A stretch of DNA of 64,000 nucleotides from Styela clava. Taxonomy: Eukaryota > Chordata > Ascidiacea > Stolidobranchia > Styelidae. The position numbers were made by a program, and so were the translations under genes. Below, piece after piece: positions 34,442 through 48,938 of the stretch (position 1 is the first letter of the stretch; the number at the start of each line of letters is the position of its first letter). The stretch is taken from positions 22,535,135 through 22,599,134 of the forward strand of contig NC_135255.1 in the NCBI RefSeq assembly GCF_964204865.1. Reading direction: 5' to 3'. The notes below the pieces were generated by a model. That model worked only from the letters and a program-made list of their open reading frames with translations. It had not been told where the DNA came from and made no database searches.

Positions 34442-34677
34442 GGTACCGCTGTAGTATACGAACCAAGATGGCGGACACCGGAACGTAGTATGTGTACCAG
34501 GTTAGGGTTAGGCCATAATTTCAGGTACAAATACTACGGGTGTCACTTGGCTAGCCCCCGAACTCGTAATAGAACTAAAATTTGGAAAAGTGGAATAATA
34601 TTATTGCCTAACCCTAACCTGGTACACATACTACGTTCCGGTGTCCGCCATCTTGGTTCGCATACTACAGGAGCACC
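34442..34677. mobile_element. MITE, long-TIR family, copy 3 (complete)
   Basis: The left end is GGTACCGCTGTAGTATACG and the right end CGCATACTACAGGAGCACC. The inner arms AACCAAGATGGCGGACACC and GGTGTCCGCCATCTTGGTT are perfect, followed by GTAGTATGTGTACCAGGTTA and its inverse. The core includes CTAGCCCCCGAACTCG. The frames on both strands are palindrome by-products. Confidence 0.92.
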
Positions 34678-35883
34678 TTAATTTTATATGTTTCGTCTCG
34701 TTGTTGCGTCAAGCATATCAGGAGACCCCCAATTAAGAACAAAACGAAAATGAAATTATGATTTGTACAGGTTCCTAGAATTAGGATCCATAATAGAATT
34801 GTTCGATGGCTTGAAATGTTTTATATCAAGTTCATGCAAGCTATTATTATATTTGCGCAAATCCATATATTTAAAGTTTAACCAACATGGACAAATAAAG
34901 GCATGAACTCATGAATATAATATTGATATTATATACTGTAAATAATTTTGTAACGTGGAAATGTGAGGGAATAGTAATGATATCGCATACATGGTATAAA
35001 TACGGTATAAATGAACATAAAAGAGAGAAAGAAAATTTATCATATGTTATTTTCCCTCCACGGAAAAAGGCTGTGGTTATAAATGTTCGTAAGCAAACCT
35101 AACTTCACCCAGAAACGTGGATTCGCAATAAAGAATATATATATATATATATACACTGTGTGAGAGCATCGCAGCTGTTATCAGCAACCAGTAGCTATTA
35201 TCGGGTGTTTACTAAATTACGCAGATGATATCGTATATGGCGTCACAAATTAATCTTAGCTCAAGGAAAAAAACGGTCATTCTCTTGTAAGAATTTATAC
35301 TATATGTAATTAGAATGACTTGAATGAACACCAAGTAAACTTTCGATACTTCCAGGGAATCAAAGTTGTTCTTCTTTATTGTATTCTCTGCGAGAACATT
35401 TGATATCACGGTTCATCATTAACGTAAAATACATGTAACTTTAATGTGAAAAATGTGACCTCGATCAATAGACTTGAGATAAATTGTGTGTCACAAAAGT
35501 CAACGGGTCAACCAACGGGCATTCTCTCACGGGAGACGTGAACCGCAAAACAAGCACAACAAATTCAAAAAGTCACGTTTTAATTCTTCCCTTTATACGT
35601 TATTTGTGGGGGAAACGACTATCCCGAATGGTAAAAAAGACAACTGCCACTAATAATTAATTCGGTTGGGGTTATCCCATGCTATTTCTCGTGATTATTT
35701 GCAGTGTCGGAAATAGGGACGAAGATTGTGTAAACACGTGACGCATTGTGGGCCAAGAAGAATTTGAAAGCTTTCATACCACAACGATATGGCTTTGTAA
35801 CCCACCCACCCTTCCGGATTTGGTGGACGAAACTACGCATCAACACATCTATAGCATGAATTATGAACACCAGAACGCAAGAT
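34678..35883. other. Intergenic sequence, (TA)n run, no supported gene
   Basis: A (AT)n tract lies at about 35135-35152. The short frames at 34911-35102, 35212-35409 and 35682-35906 have no domains or splice signals. Confidence 0.35.
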
Positions 35884-36124
35884 CTTTTGTACAAAACCCC
35901 CGCCACTAATGCAAAAATGTGAGTTTTGAGAAAACACCATCGCTACGTTCTAAAATAAAAAAAATAAGTAATTATCTAGTTAAGGTTAGGGGTAGGAATG
36001 ACTTGAGAATTTGGATTTCCAGCGCAATCTGCTTCATAGCCCTCGCCCTCACTCGATAATCACAAATTCACTTATTTTGAGCGATAGCGAGGGGGTTCGT
36101 TCTGGTGGGGGCTTTGTACAAAAG
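35884..36124. mobile_element. MITE, CCCCCGCCAC family, complete copy
   Basis: The left CTTTTGTACAAAACCCCCGC and the right GGGGGCTTTGTACAAAAG form about 22-bp inverted repeats. The core has GTAATTATCTAGTTAAGGTTA and two inverted CGCTC/GAGCG pieces. It is related to 7102-7315 and 8194-8328. Confidence 0.75.
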
Positions 36125-38345
36125 TTCCGAAGGCACACAAATAAACTTTAAAATGCATGGCTCATAGACATAGATACCGGTATATCGCGCTCTGGTTGTA
36201 AGCTTATCAAAATCCAAATGTTATGCTTCGACATTTTTCAAAGCAGCAGCAGAAATCTGTAAAATTAGTTCAAACCTATACAGAATATTTTTCAATAACC
36301 CAAATTAGCAATAGCCCCGTTTTTAGAAGTTCTGTACAAATAGATATACTCGAAAAGTCATAATTTTTATACAACAATCACGCTTTTAGAAGTACAAAAT
36401 ATTTGCATACTGGGTTCTGACATATCTAGACAGAAGTCGAAAACTGTGATAAGTACGAAATATAATTTACAGTTCGTTGATCTGGCATTTAGATAAGTAG
36501 CTATTAGAAGTACAGTAAGTATTAACCTATATATTATAATTATTCATTAAAACTGAATTAGCGTAGCGGGGTGCGGCAGGGATTACAAAGTTTATTCTAG
36601 TGAGTTATTCGCTTCGGAAATTTAATGCTGTCCTTGATCATAGGATTATGAAATAAAATTGTCGATATGGCGATTATAACATTTGAAATATAATTAAATT
36701 TACTGAGTGACGCTGTTCTTGTTTTTTATTTCAAGCTTGCAGCCGATTGGTCGATAGCAAACGGCGTGTCATTATGATTATTGTGCTCTCATAATGCGAC
36801 GTAAATGGTATGACTAAGTAATATCAGCCTGTGTATAAAAGAAAGAAACGCTTCCTGTATTGTGTGTGCGGGTGTGAATGCGTATATATGACGTAGATGG
36901 TTCCATATCACAACATTAGTCAGTTGACAAGAGGTCGATGACATGAACAGTCAGTGCTGTTTTTAAAAGTTCTTGCAACTACGTTTAAAAATAGTCTGCT
37001 AAGAATTCAGGTTCAACTGTTTAAAACTATAAAATTCAGGGAGAAGAAAGAAACCGTAGAAATAGAAAATATAGAAATGCAGTGTACATTCAATTATACA
37101 GGGGGTGTTTTGGCGGTGTGTCCGCTATCATGTGACTACAAACGATCGATCTAAGTAGTCTCTATCAAACCTGTCTGCTACTATCAAACTTACGAACTAA
37201 AACTACTTTCCAACAAGCTAATATATTAATTTATGGCCCAACTCGAGGGGGAAAAGGCAAGGTTTAGTGAGAGAGACTAAAAAAGTGAGTCTACCTTGCG
37301 TTATACATTCTATATCATCAAAAAAGCCGATCAAATCCAAAAAACAGAATATATTTTTAGTTAATTCACACCATAGATGATGTATAGATTGAAATTTAAT
37401 TAAATGCCCAATGCCGCGGCTAGGATAGAAGCTGAATTATAGTTTCTGTATATACGTAGATAGTGTACCACTGCCAGTTTCAAACATAAAGAATATAGCC
37501 TTTAAATTAAATTTTCATCTTTAAATTCAATTGTACGAATATAAAACTTGACATGCATACTCGAGACATTTTTCATCCGAACAGTAAATTTACGCTGATG
37601 CAACAACGCGCAATGCCATCGAGTGAAACCGTTTAAAATCTGAGGTCATTATTGAGCTTGAGAGGTAATTATAAAAACAAGGATAATCACGATATTAGCA
37701 AAATCGTGTATAAATTGAATTCAAGGTTATTTGTAAACGCCCAAGGTCACCAGAAATTATCTGTAATCGGTTAAACTGGGATGATTATCAATAACTACAA
37801 AAGTTTCGTGATAAACTATTTGAAGCAGAGATATTTAATTATATCCAACGTTTTGGAATAACAAAATGACGTTAAGTTGAAGACTGCGAAAACACAAGTG
37901 ATTTGAAATTGAGTCAGTTCGCTAGATGGTTATAGCTGTAAAAAGTTACATAAAATATTATAAATGGGAGGAATCCGTGGAATCTAGATATCTACACGGC
38001 GAATTACAACGCGCAGTGATCAGATTGGATTTTTTCTATCTGAAATTTTATTTTCTCATTTGCTTTCCCATGTGCTATTTCTCCATTAAATTTATAAAAA
38101 TATGCACATTCAGAGTGTTGTTGATTTTATTGTTTTGTGAATAAAGAAGCAAAAATCTACGAGTTCGCAAGTTTTTGTTCCCAAGTAAAATTAAACTCAG
38201 TTTCGAAAAACAAAAAACAATGCTGTTTTTCAGAAGGTATTGATGCCGCAAAAGTTATTCATCACTCACATCTTGTACTTTTATTTCCAGAAAAATACTA
38301 GATAGACAAATACTTAGTATTAAGTCAGGTGAAAGGTCATCAACT
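36125..38345. other. Upstream region of phenylalanine hydroxylase, no other gene seen
   Basis: AT-rich sequence with only short frames (36954-37154, 37926-38144) that lack domains. Untranslated exons and the PAH promoter may lie here, but no core element stands out. Confidence 0.35.
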
Positions 38346-41300
38346 ATGGACGGAAAATCCAAAAAGGTAATTCCGTTTTCTATAAATCATTTACGCACCG
38401 GAGCTTTCGATTTTTCAATGATTTCAGCCCGTCAATTGGAGACTGCAAATGCAGTCGTCGTACAGTAAAATACAGGTTGTTATTATGACCATGCCTTGTT
38501 TTGAACATCCACCTACAGTAAAGTATATGATTCACTTATTTTTAATGAGGCTGTTAAGACAACCATGAGTAAGGAGAATTTCAGTGTAGTTTGCTAAGAA
38601 CCCTTTGCGATTTGTTTATACGATAAAAAATCTATATATTCAAAATATTCTAGTTTATATGTACTTTTTCATTTTATGAATTACATATATAGTCCAATTA
38701 TTGTTTCACTTAATTTCCTTTTTTTTTGCCTGCGAATTACAAAACGCTATTGTTGATTTTGCATCATAGATTTAGGAGCGCAAATCAATACACGAATGAA
38801 TTCACGATCTTATAAACTGACTTCAAATGTAGCATGCCCCCACTAATCAGTATAAATTACTTAGGTGTCATATCTCGATTGATTTCAAATTGATAAGCAG
38901 TACGCAGTTATGTTAAAAGCGACATGGTTTATCATGCAGGTCGAATGAAAGCTCGTCGCCACCTATGTTCAAAACTTCAAATGGTCAGCTATGTCCTATT
39001 GTGCGTTAACAAAGGTTTATCAATGATTAAAAAAAGGTGTGAAAATTGCTGTGATTTGATGATTAATGAATTTATTCATTCATTTGTAATGGTTTAACCA
39101 GGGCTTGATATTTCATATATTGACTCATAACAATTGTATAAAGATGACTCACAACCTGTATATACGACATTACTATAATCCATATACTCCATGTTTTAAC
39201 ATTATCCTGGTAACCACAAGACAGATAATTGGATGCACTTATTATTATACTTATTATACACATGACCAATAAGCAAAAATATTATGCACATGAGCAGGAA
39301 ACGACAAGGTACAAGTTAACAGTGCCGAGTTTCGTGGGAGGCGTTGAAGACAAAAACAAGCATTTTATAAACAAATTGAATAGTTTGTTGATAAAGAAAT
39401 TTTATTCACCCACTGTCACGCGATGTAAGTGGTGCTACGTCACAAACACGGCTGGGTGATAATAAATTAAAAAGGCCTTCAAAATTGTCGAGGTTGGGTA
39501 GGGACCCTCCCACGTGAGCTCACCAATAAACACTCAGTTTTCGGATACGTGATATTCGGCACGTAGTCGCATGTCATATGTTCGACTCTATTTGTATTGT
39601 CTCGCCACATCACATTAATTCGAAATAATCACAATTAGTAAACGATACTACTAAAGTTTCTGTTTGACAATGACGATGAATTTCAACTTTTAACCTTTTT
39701 TGCGGTTGCGCGAAGGCGTCACCTTTGCATATACTATATCGAATGTATATGGCGCTTCACATTTCACTCTGAACAAGGCTCTAGACAGCGGTTATGAAAA
39801 CGCAGATTTCGGACCGAACCTTTTCCGATGGCGAATGGTAAACATCTAAATTATCACACCCTCGAGTGAAAAGGTCGACATGAAAGGGCGGCACACGACC
39901 AAACGTAGCATGATTTATACAAGCTTTGTCGGTAATACTGGGTTCGATCATGACTCTAGTCACTCTTACCCTGTTTACTCATTGGGGCTATTTGCTACTG
40001 TTAAAAAACATTAAAATATTGTTTTTCGTTGGATCATATTACCTTCAAAAATATCATTGACAATAACTTTTCATTTCAGAAAACTGCTTACAGAGAAGAT
40101 CTTCAAGATACGTCAGGACTGACGGATCTTATATTTTCAGTTGACGAGGAAGTCGGTGCTTTAGCCAGAGCATTGAAGATATTCGAGGTAATTTATTGTT
40201 TTTTAAGTGGCTAAATATTGATATGCGATTATTGGACACGAAATTGGCATGTGGTCGTTTTGTTATTATGTTGTTCTTGTTAGAATTTTTATTCTTCTTA
40301 TAATTATGAAAAAAATTGCTTTTCTTATTTACTAATGAACCAATTGCCTTGAAATTTTCAGTGATTGAAGATTGCATTTTTTGCTGGCTATTGCTTTAAT
40401 GATATTTCATCTAAAATGCTGTTCAAATTTAATTATGGGAACACGCTTCTATGGCATCGTGGCGACTGTCTTCCATGTTCAATGACATCGTGACGACTGG
40501 TACCAGTAGTCTGCTCTGACATATATATACCCGCGTACTGTACCAAGGCGTTCTGGGCTTCGTGTTCATATATTTGAGCACAGCTAAGAATATATATTAA
40601 ACCTATTGTTTATTTTCACAGAGCAAAGGGGTCAATCTGACGCATATCGAATCCCGTCCATCGCATAACAATAAACATAAGTACGAGTTCTTCGTGACAT
40701 GTCAAAACACAAATGGTCACGTGACTGATGTCGCAACGATGTTGAAAGAGGGCATGAACGCTAACGTTCTACAGTTATCACGCGATAAAAAAGTAAAAGA
40801 CGCAAGTAAGTTAAATATTAGTGATATTCTGCGTGTATAAATATTTTTAACGTCAGACTGGCGACGGTGGTAAATACAACAATGCATTACGGGTAATTAA
40901 ATTCGATGTGCGGTGGAGCGCAGGTGGGCATAAGTTGCGCGTTTTCATAATAAATGCACCAAAAATCAACAAATCGAGATAAGTGTGACATAAGTGGAAA
41001 CATGAGTTGCTATAATTCCAGTATGTGTTGAACAACGCGTGGCAAAGGTAACAATTTCGTAATATAATAACACTTCTGTCTGAAAATGTCTATGCAATGA
41101 AAGACATAACACTTCGTAACAAATTGGGTTCTTTTTCTCTGCTAAGCAAAATTAAAATTATCACTTTTGCTCCATGCATGTACGTTGACAGGTTGAAAAT
41201 CGGGGCAAATTTAGTGGTATTTGCAATGTCATGAACAAAATGTGACCAAATCTCAAGAAATTTTCAATTAGAATGATTTCGCCAATTAGTACAGAATAAG

Positions 41301-44300
41301 ATAATTTGGATATTTACATGAACTGTTCCGAAAATTTAGAATAGAAAACTATTCAGATACGGGTTGCCCATAAGTCATCGCACATCATTCAAAAATATGG
41401 GGAAAGCCAGTGCATACCAGCGCGAATTATGAAACAAATACTTTTAGCTCATAAATTAGAAATTACCTACCGGTAATGGCTATTTTTGGTATTCATGGAT
41501 ATTTTTTCAAATATGAATATATTTTCCAAGGTACGGGCAATTCCAAATTCGTTGCTGCAGAAAACTCAAAAAAGGAAGTTTTTAGCGGTAAAATGCATGA
41601 CAATTCAATTCTCATTTTGGTGGCGATCATTCCCGCCATAGCTTAAACATAAGATCTTGCTCGTTTCGCATTATTAACTCACTCGGTGTTCTTCAAATAT
41701 TCTTTTCATACTGCCAATTTTATTTTATAAAGTTGCAAAAATGTTTCTTATCTTTACTTGGGCAGTGAGATTGGAAGTCCTATTAGATAGTAAATAGCCC
41801 AATATTTGACACAATCTTGAGAAACTTGATAGTATACCCTATTTTCCCATTGTAAATATTAATTACATTTTTAAACATTCAGTTTCAGAAAAAAAGTTTG
41901 ATGGTAAATTATCTTTAAAATTGAATAACCAACTAAAGGCTAATTTGCATGTAAAATTTTTTAAGTTTTTCCACATCGGAATCGAACATGTCTAAATTTC
42001 AAGACTCGAATGAGTAAATGACAGCTCGTTGCCAAGTTCATTTGGCCAACCCAATACGATTGATCATCAAAATCACATTATTTTATGATTAATAATTCTA
42101 TGTACATGATATTCCTATGAAAAAAATGATATCAATATTTGTGATAAATGATCTCAAATTCAGTGCATGTAACATTACTTTTACAAAACACCAGAAACTG
42201 ACCTGTTCACACGTTCATATATTTGTAATCCTAGCCAGGCCTACATACCAACCTTTGAGGGGGAATTGAGCGCGACTGAATTTTCAGTAAATAAGTATCT
42301 GCAATAAGTTGGTACCCTAACGATTAGGTTTCTTTTTCTGTTTTATTTATGGTTATTTTTAATATCTGTTTTCAGTCATGTATCGTTACTTATGCATGTC
42401 ACTTTCGGTGATGCTCGTATAACATAATATTAGTACATTCAGTTCAGTTATTTGTTAGGATTTGACAATCCTGTGGCTTACTGAAAATTAGTAGAACATA
42501 ACCCAGAATCAGTTTTCCGAAACAAATTCAATTGCGTTCAAACGCTTATGCAAATACCTATCTGAAAAATAAATACAAAGAGGTTTTGTTGAGTTTATCG
42601 TTATTTATCTTCCGAAAATAAATTCAAATTGTTTGCATAAATGAGCAATAGCTCAAAACAGATGATGCGAGTAACCACGTGGGACGCCAGGGCTAATAAC
42701 TATTATATTCTAAAATAAATACAATCTGCACTGCAAACGCAAAAACGGTAACTAAATAAAATACCTCTAAATGTAATTTTGATTTCAAAAATGCTTTGCC
42801 ACTTTCTAATAGTTGATTATTTTTAGCTCCATGGTTTCCACGCACTATCAAAGATCTTGACCAATTTGCAAATCAGATTTTGAGCTATGGATCAGAATTG
42901 GACTCGGATCATCCTGTGAGTATAATTAGAAAATAATATCGAGCAATTGCCGATGTTTTACTGAACGACAAAACGAGAAATTTACCGGCGGAACAGTTTC
43001 CTAATGCCAGCCTGAGAAGTTATGAAAAACGCAACAACTGCGAGTGAAGTTAAGAGTACAACTGCTTTGTTTAACTCGAATTTCTCCGTTCCACACAGGG
43101 TTTCACGGACGCCGTCTACAGAGCACGAAGGAAAGAATTTGCTGACATTGCCTTCAATTACAAGCAGTAAGTGATCATACACTTCCACCACTACATACTA
43201 TTCCCAAACTTTAGATTGGTTAAACTTTCCCATATCTTCTGTATGCTTTATAAATATGTGTCTATTTGACATAATAACTCAATAAGGGGTGCTCCTGAAG
43301 TATGCGTATCAAGATGGCGGACACCGTGACGTAGTATGTACCTGGCTGGGCCATAATTTGATTTCAATTTCCCTTATTCTAGTTTTATTACGAGTTCGGG
43401 GACTAGTCAAGTTAATCCCGTAGTATTTTTACCTAAAATTATGACCTAACTCTAACCTGGTACACATACTACTTTCTGGTGTCCGCTATCTTGTTACGCT
43501 TAATTCAGCGGTACATAATAGGGATCTGGGTAGGGCGTTACTGAAAGTTCTGTTCCACCATTTTTTCTGATACTCTGTGATAAAAGAACCACGAGTTATG
43601 CTTTTACCTGTTTCTTATTGCATGGGAGAGTATAAACGGGTACTAAGTTAACTATTGCGTGTTACAGTCTGGGCGCAGCATGGGCCCTACAACATCTTAA
43701 ACATCAAATGCTAAAGTTAAATTATTTTATAAATCTTCAATAATGGCGATATTCAAATCATTTTATTTTTTTTTACCAAAATTTTATGCTAAATAATGAC
43801 AAAATACGATTTTTTTTGATAATTCACATTTCTTTTTACAGCGGTCAAGAAATACCAAGAGTTGAATATACTCAACACGAAATCGACACCTGGTGAGTGT
43901 TTGAGTGTGGCGTTGAACGATGACTTATGCTTGCGAAAGTTAAAATTGCAAAATCTCAATTGTTTCAGAGTTCAGTAAGGGGAACACGACTCCCGCATGT
44001 CATTTGCTATGTGCAAGTAATCTGGCATTTGTGCAACCTCTAAATTTTACTATTATTTTCTATTTTCTTTTAAAACCGAAATATCTTGCACGTAGAATTG
44101 TCTAACAAAAGCAGCTATAGCACATATGCTGATATTCCTTTTTGCCCTCAGGTCGACTATCTTCAAGCAGCTAACGGAACTATACCCAACGCATGCATGT
44201 CAAGAGTTCAACCGAATTTTCCCGATCTTACAAGAACAATGTGGATATGGAGTCGACAGCATTCCACAGCTTGAGGACATCTCACGATTTCTACAAAGTT

Positions 44301-46905
44301 CGTCAATGATAATAATCATACTTAATAAATATTCCACTTTTGGTATTTTTGCAAGAGTCTAGGCAGTAGCCAGCAACTCAAAAGAGATAATGTGAATTAT
44401 CGTACTAATAAAGCAGATTAAATATTTTAGATTGGTATCAAAATTTCTGATTTTTACTTTATACCATGCAAGTTTTTTTAAGACGCCCCCCGATTGAGCA
44501 GAAACTCAAAATCAATAGCAAAACAAACTCAAATAGAAACGAATTACTTGAAGAAACCCTTTGCTTTTGGTTGCACAGCAGAACATAACTTGACACAAAA
44601 ATCCAGATCCCCCTATATATAGAACATGTGCACTATCCGAAGAACAATTCTGGTATGCAAATTTCTGTATACATCCCTTGATACAGGTCAAATACATATT
44701 TCTAATTTATTTTTAGAATGCACCGGCTTTCGATTACGTCCCGTCGCTGGACTTCTTTCGTCACGTGACTTTTTGGCGGGATTGGCATTCCGTGTATTTC
44801 ACTCGACGCAATACATAAGGCATTACTCGAAGCCACTCTACACCCCTGAGCCGTAAGTCGCCATTTTCTCAAAATAAAACTTATATGCTTTCGATGTCCT
44901 ACAAATGATCAGTATATTTTAGTTAATTGTTATTATTGAAATGTGCCCCATGTCATTGAAGCCAAATATCATTGCATTTCATTTCTAATGTTTGAATTGA
45001 AGTCGTTTGTTACATTTTCTCGTCTGAAACAAAATCTCCCTAAACTCAAAGCTAGGACCTACAAAAAAAAACAATCGTGCCACAATTTACTCGAATGCTC
45101 ATGTATATATAACCTCATGTCTTTTTATTTAGGGATATTTGTCATGAACTAATCGGACACGTTCCTCTCCTTGCTGATCCATCGTTTGCTCAGTTCTCTC
45201 AAGAAATCGGACTTGCTTCACTTGGTGCACCAGATGATTGGATCGAAAAATTGGCGACGGTAATAAAAAGATTTTCCGAACATACATTCATATCAATTGC
45301 TCATAAAACAGCGACTGCGTTCCAGGACATTACAATTTCTAACTTATATTATCTGCTTTATATTATTTTCCTTGACAAGTCGCTTGGACAGATTTTTCAA
45401 ATATTTTTACTTATTGTAAAAATGCGTTTTTTCTAACAGTGCTACTGGTTTACGGTTGAATTTGGAATATGTCGTCAGCATGGAGAACTTAAAGCATATG
45501 GCGCAGGCTTGCTGTCGTCATTTGGTGAGCTTCAATATTGCCTTTCGGACAAACCGGAGATCAGAGAATTTATTCCGGAGAAAACAGGAGTGCAGGTAGT
45601 TTCTCTAACTATAATAATCCACACTATATGTGCTTATACCAATTTTCATATATGTCGGGGAAAATCAAATTTAATTTAAAAATGAATACAGAATATACAA
45701 TTATGCCTATTCGATTCTCTCGCGTGTTCTAATGTTTGAATTACAATTTACAATGTTTAGAATTATTTCGTTTTGTGGTCCAAGTAAAAATTTAAAATAA
45801 AACTAATTTTAGTAGTTTTAACAAATTTTCGACATAAAAAGAGATACATATGAAAATAAAAGTTATGTGTGCAATCGCAGTTTAGGACAGCTATAACACG
45901 GAAAAAATAATAAAAAAATATTCCAAAAAGTTAACGTGCATTTTAAAATCATATATTTTTCATTTTAGCCGTACCCTATTACCGAATACCAGCCGGTGTA
46001 TTTTGTTGCCGAGAGTTTTGACGACGCAAAAGTTCGACTGCAGAAGTTTTGTGAAAAAATTCCCCGTCCGTTCGTAGTTCGATACGATCCCTACACACAA
46101 CAGGTCGAAGTCCTCGATAACAAAGATAAACTGCTCAACTTGGCATCAAAACTTCAAGGTAATTATTCATAGATTTATTGCCCCTGTCATTCGTGGCTGA
46201 TCTATTGCTCACATCTAATTGAGAATAAAGTAGAAGAAAATGAACAAAAACTAGCGTTACGTACATCCAGATCCATTTGCAAAATATCCTAAAAATTTCA
46301 GTTACATGATGCCTGAGAATTATTCATTTGCAGAATTATCATTTCCCTGAGCATTTGTATTCCATATACAGTACTATGTACCATGGCTCATTTGGGATTC
46401 AATACCGGTTATTCGGTGCGAATTTCTCTATAGTGAGCAAAATTGAAACCTCTTTTGCATACACAGCGGGGGTCGCGAACTGAAAACACATGATCGTACT
46501 TCTTATAGGAAAGTGGTATTTACTGCAAGTAACTTACAAACAGCGAATATAGAATTATATGTGAAATAAAGACTCTTCCTTTGCGATCCTATTCCGCGTC
46601 TTATATCCAACGATTTGTTAGGCACGAATTTATATATAGTGACCACGTTTGAAGCGTGCGATGTTTACCGATATGCACTTTTGCACACTCTGTGACTTAT
46701 GAGGGTTGCGAACTGTTGAACTTATTTTTATAGTTAAGTGCTATTTACAGCATGTGACTTACAAACAACGAATATAGAATTATATGAAAGACTTTTCAAG
46801 GAATATTTGTTTCATCAGTTGTTGATGATATTTAAATTAATATCTCTATTTATTGCAGATGACTTCATGATACTCCGAGATGCCGTTAACCTCGTGTGCA
46901 CGTGA
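38346..46905 (+). CDS. PAH: Phenylalanine hydroxylase (phenylalanine-4-monooxygenase)
   Basis: Hydroxylates phenylalanine to tyrosine using tetrahydrobiopterin, O2 and non-haem iron in the cytosol, the first step of phenylalanine breakdown. Twelve coding exons join in frame: 38346-38366, 40080-40187, 40622-40805, 42827-42915, 43099-43166, 43842-43892, 44152-44297, 44717-44852, 45133-45259, 45440-45595, 45969-46158 and 46859-46905. They give 440 residues (human PAH has 452). Residues ~22-92 are the ACT regulatory domain, with GAL (33-35) and IESR (52-55), the phenylalanine-sensing motifs. The catalytic domain has the iron ligands H272 and H277 (CHELIGH) and E317 (YWFTVEFG). The N-terminus is ~13 residues shorter than human and lacks the basic motif around the phosphorylated Ser16. 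Exon 1 (MDGKSKK) is the least certain. Tyrosine or tryptophan hydroxylase is less likely, because the regulatory region and [26 protein letters not shown] segment match PAH best. Confidence 0.96.
43288..43513. mobile_element. MITE, long-TIR family, copy 4, in PAH intron 5
   Basis: The left end GGTGCTCCTGAAGTATGCG and ATCAAGATGGCGGACACCG pair with GGTGTCCGCTATCTTG and TACGCTTAATTCAGCGGTAC on the right. The core has GTTCGGGGACTAGTCAAGTT. It lies between exons 43099-43166 and 43842-43892, about 120 bp after the donor. Confidence 0.85.
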
Positions 46906-47507
46906 AGAGTGTATTATAAAACATGACTGCTTTTCTTATTTACCCCTTCACTTGTGAAAATTATTTCTGTACAGATTGTTTTGCTCAATTATTCGAAAAC
47001 TGGTGGGTTGTCAAGTTTATCTTAACAGCTCCGATATTTATCCCACATAAAGGTGCCGTTTACTAGAAATTATCGTCACTTTCACACCTAGAATTGGGTT
47101 TAAAAATTCATCTCCATGAAAATGATCTTATGCTTTTGTAATTATTTTCGTGTAATTAACTGAAATGTAAGCCTATTGTTTGATTGTACATATTAAATTC
47201 ATTATCTGTCATAGTGAAAGATATTTTTTTCGAATGCTTTCCTTTTTTTTTAATAACTACTTCAAGGAATTAGTTTTTCAGTGCAATTTCAAGGATTTTT
47301 GTAATAAGAGAGGCTCTTGATATATATACATCTTTCATTCGATATGTAGTATTAAATAATAATTTCAATATTCGATTTTTGAATGGTTCATGAATCAAAC
47401 AGCGCCAACGTGCGGTAGCGAGCGTATTAACCGACGCAAAACTTGGTAATGAGTTACGGCAGTTTTAGCATTCCCTCAAAAGTTTTTTGTTGAATTTAAT
47501 TTTATGC

Positions 47508-47513
47508 AATAAA
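47508..47513 (+). terminator. Possible PAH poly(A) signal
   Basis: AATAAA is the first canonical signal on the plus strand after the PAH stop at 46903-46905, implying a 3' UTR of about 620 bases. Use of an earlier variant signal cannot be excluded. Confidence 0.35.
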
Positions 47514-48676
47514 GTAACGCACTGATAAAGTAGCAGGTGAAATGTTGTGTTTCGCAAGTTGAGGGCATTCCACGACCCAATGATTATCATAGACATGGCT
47601 GGTCAATATTTGACATTAATTTACCTGGCAGATTGTTTTTTCTTTTTTCATATGCATCTGTTTTGGCAATGGTATGGTGATGTATAGTGTGCAATTCTAT
47701 ATTTTACTAAGTAAATAAACAACGAAAATTCTGCATTCTATATTTCTGTGAAAAATACCAGATTTGATAATATGGCGGAAATACCTACCGTAATAGATTC
47801 CTCAGTCCCCTTCAGATACTGCAGCCTACAACTACAAATTTTCTTGAACTAACCCTATTCTCTTTATAAAACTAACCACAGATAAATCGTATCTTTCAAA
47901 CAGAGCCCTAGCCTAATACAAAATATGCAAAAATGAGAATAAAAAATAAGCATTTTACTCATGGGTGCCTAAAACAAATCGAATATTCGAAACTGGTTAT
48001 AATTTATATGCTGAATTCCTGATTTTAGGAATAAGAATAATTTAAAATACTTTCATCTGAAAATTTGTCGCTTTAAGCATCCAAAATCTGAAAAAAACGA
48101 ATGCATATTCTGCATTACCAGTTTCAATTTTATGGAAACAATTTAAAATATACCGGTACTCAATATTTCCAAAATATAATTTTCACAAAAAAGTTTAATG
48201 ACGTGCAGTGGTACAATTGTTCTCCTTGCGAGCCACATAAACAAAAATTTAGTACTCCGAATAAAATGTACATTACATTATATTTTAATTATTAAACTCA
48301 TTTATTTGCCATGGCTTATTTAAAAAAAAATTCACTGTGCCAAAATCAGGAGTTTAGTATTATAATTCAATTTCCAGCAACTGGATGAAATCTGTGCCTC
48401 AATAAGATTGACCAATACAAAATTTTGAAATTAAATCAAAGTGTCAAATATAGCTCTAAATATACCTGAATATCCCATCTGTTTTGGACACCCGTGACAC
48501 CCTATCTAGCATATTTCAAAACAATCTTCAATAAGCACTCATATCTTGAAACAAATTCTAAACTGTGCTTGATATAATAATAATAAACAAGCCAGTCTGC
48601 ATTTACTACAGAATACTAGAGTTTAACGAGCTTATTTACTACAAACCACGAACTACCCTGTTCCTTTCAAAATCTA

Positions 48677-48938
48677 AAAGGAGAATATCGGTCAGAGGCC
48701 GAAGACTTATCGATCGAAAGTTAGGGGATCTCCCAAAACAGCGCTTTTACTCCATAGTGACCCATCACTAATTAATTAATAACTCGCTAATTATATCACA
48801 TAATTCGCCCGAGATATGATAAACGAACATGCATAATCTGGAGCAGATTCAATCTCGCTTTCGTGAGATATCGCGTGCATCTAACAGACAGACAGACATA
48901 CAAGTACCTATCAACATACTTACCGATTAAAATCGATA
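48677..48938. repeat. Dispersed repeat with ACTTATCGATC ends, copy 1
   Basis: This matches 54109-54396, with TATCGGTCAGAGRCCGAAGA, ATCGAAAGTTAGGGGATC, ACAGCGCT..TACTCCATAGTGAC and ATCTGGAGCAGATTCAA in the same order. Near the ends ACTTATCGATC and (GAT)CGATAAGT are inverted. It may be a small MITE, though the limits are soft. Confidence 0.7.
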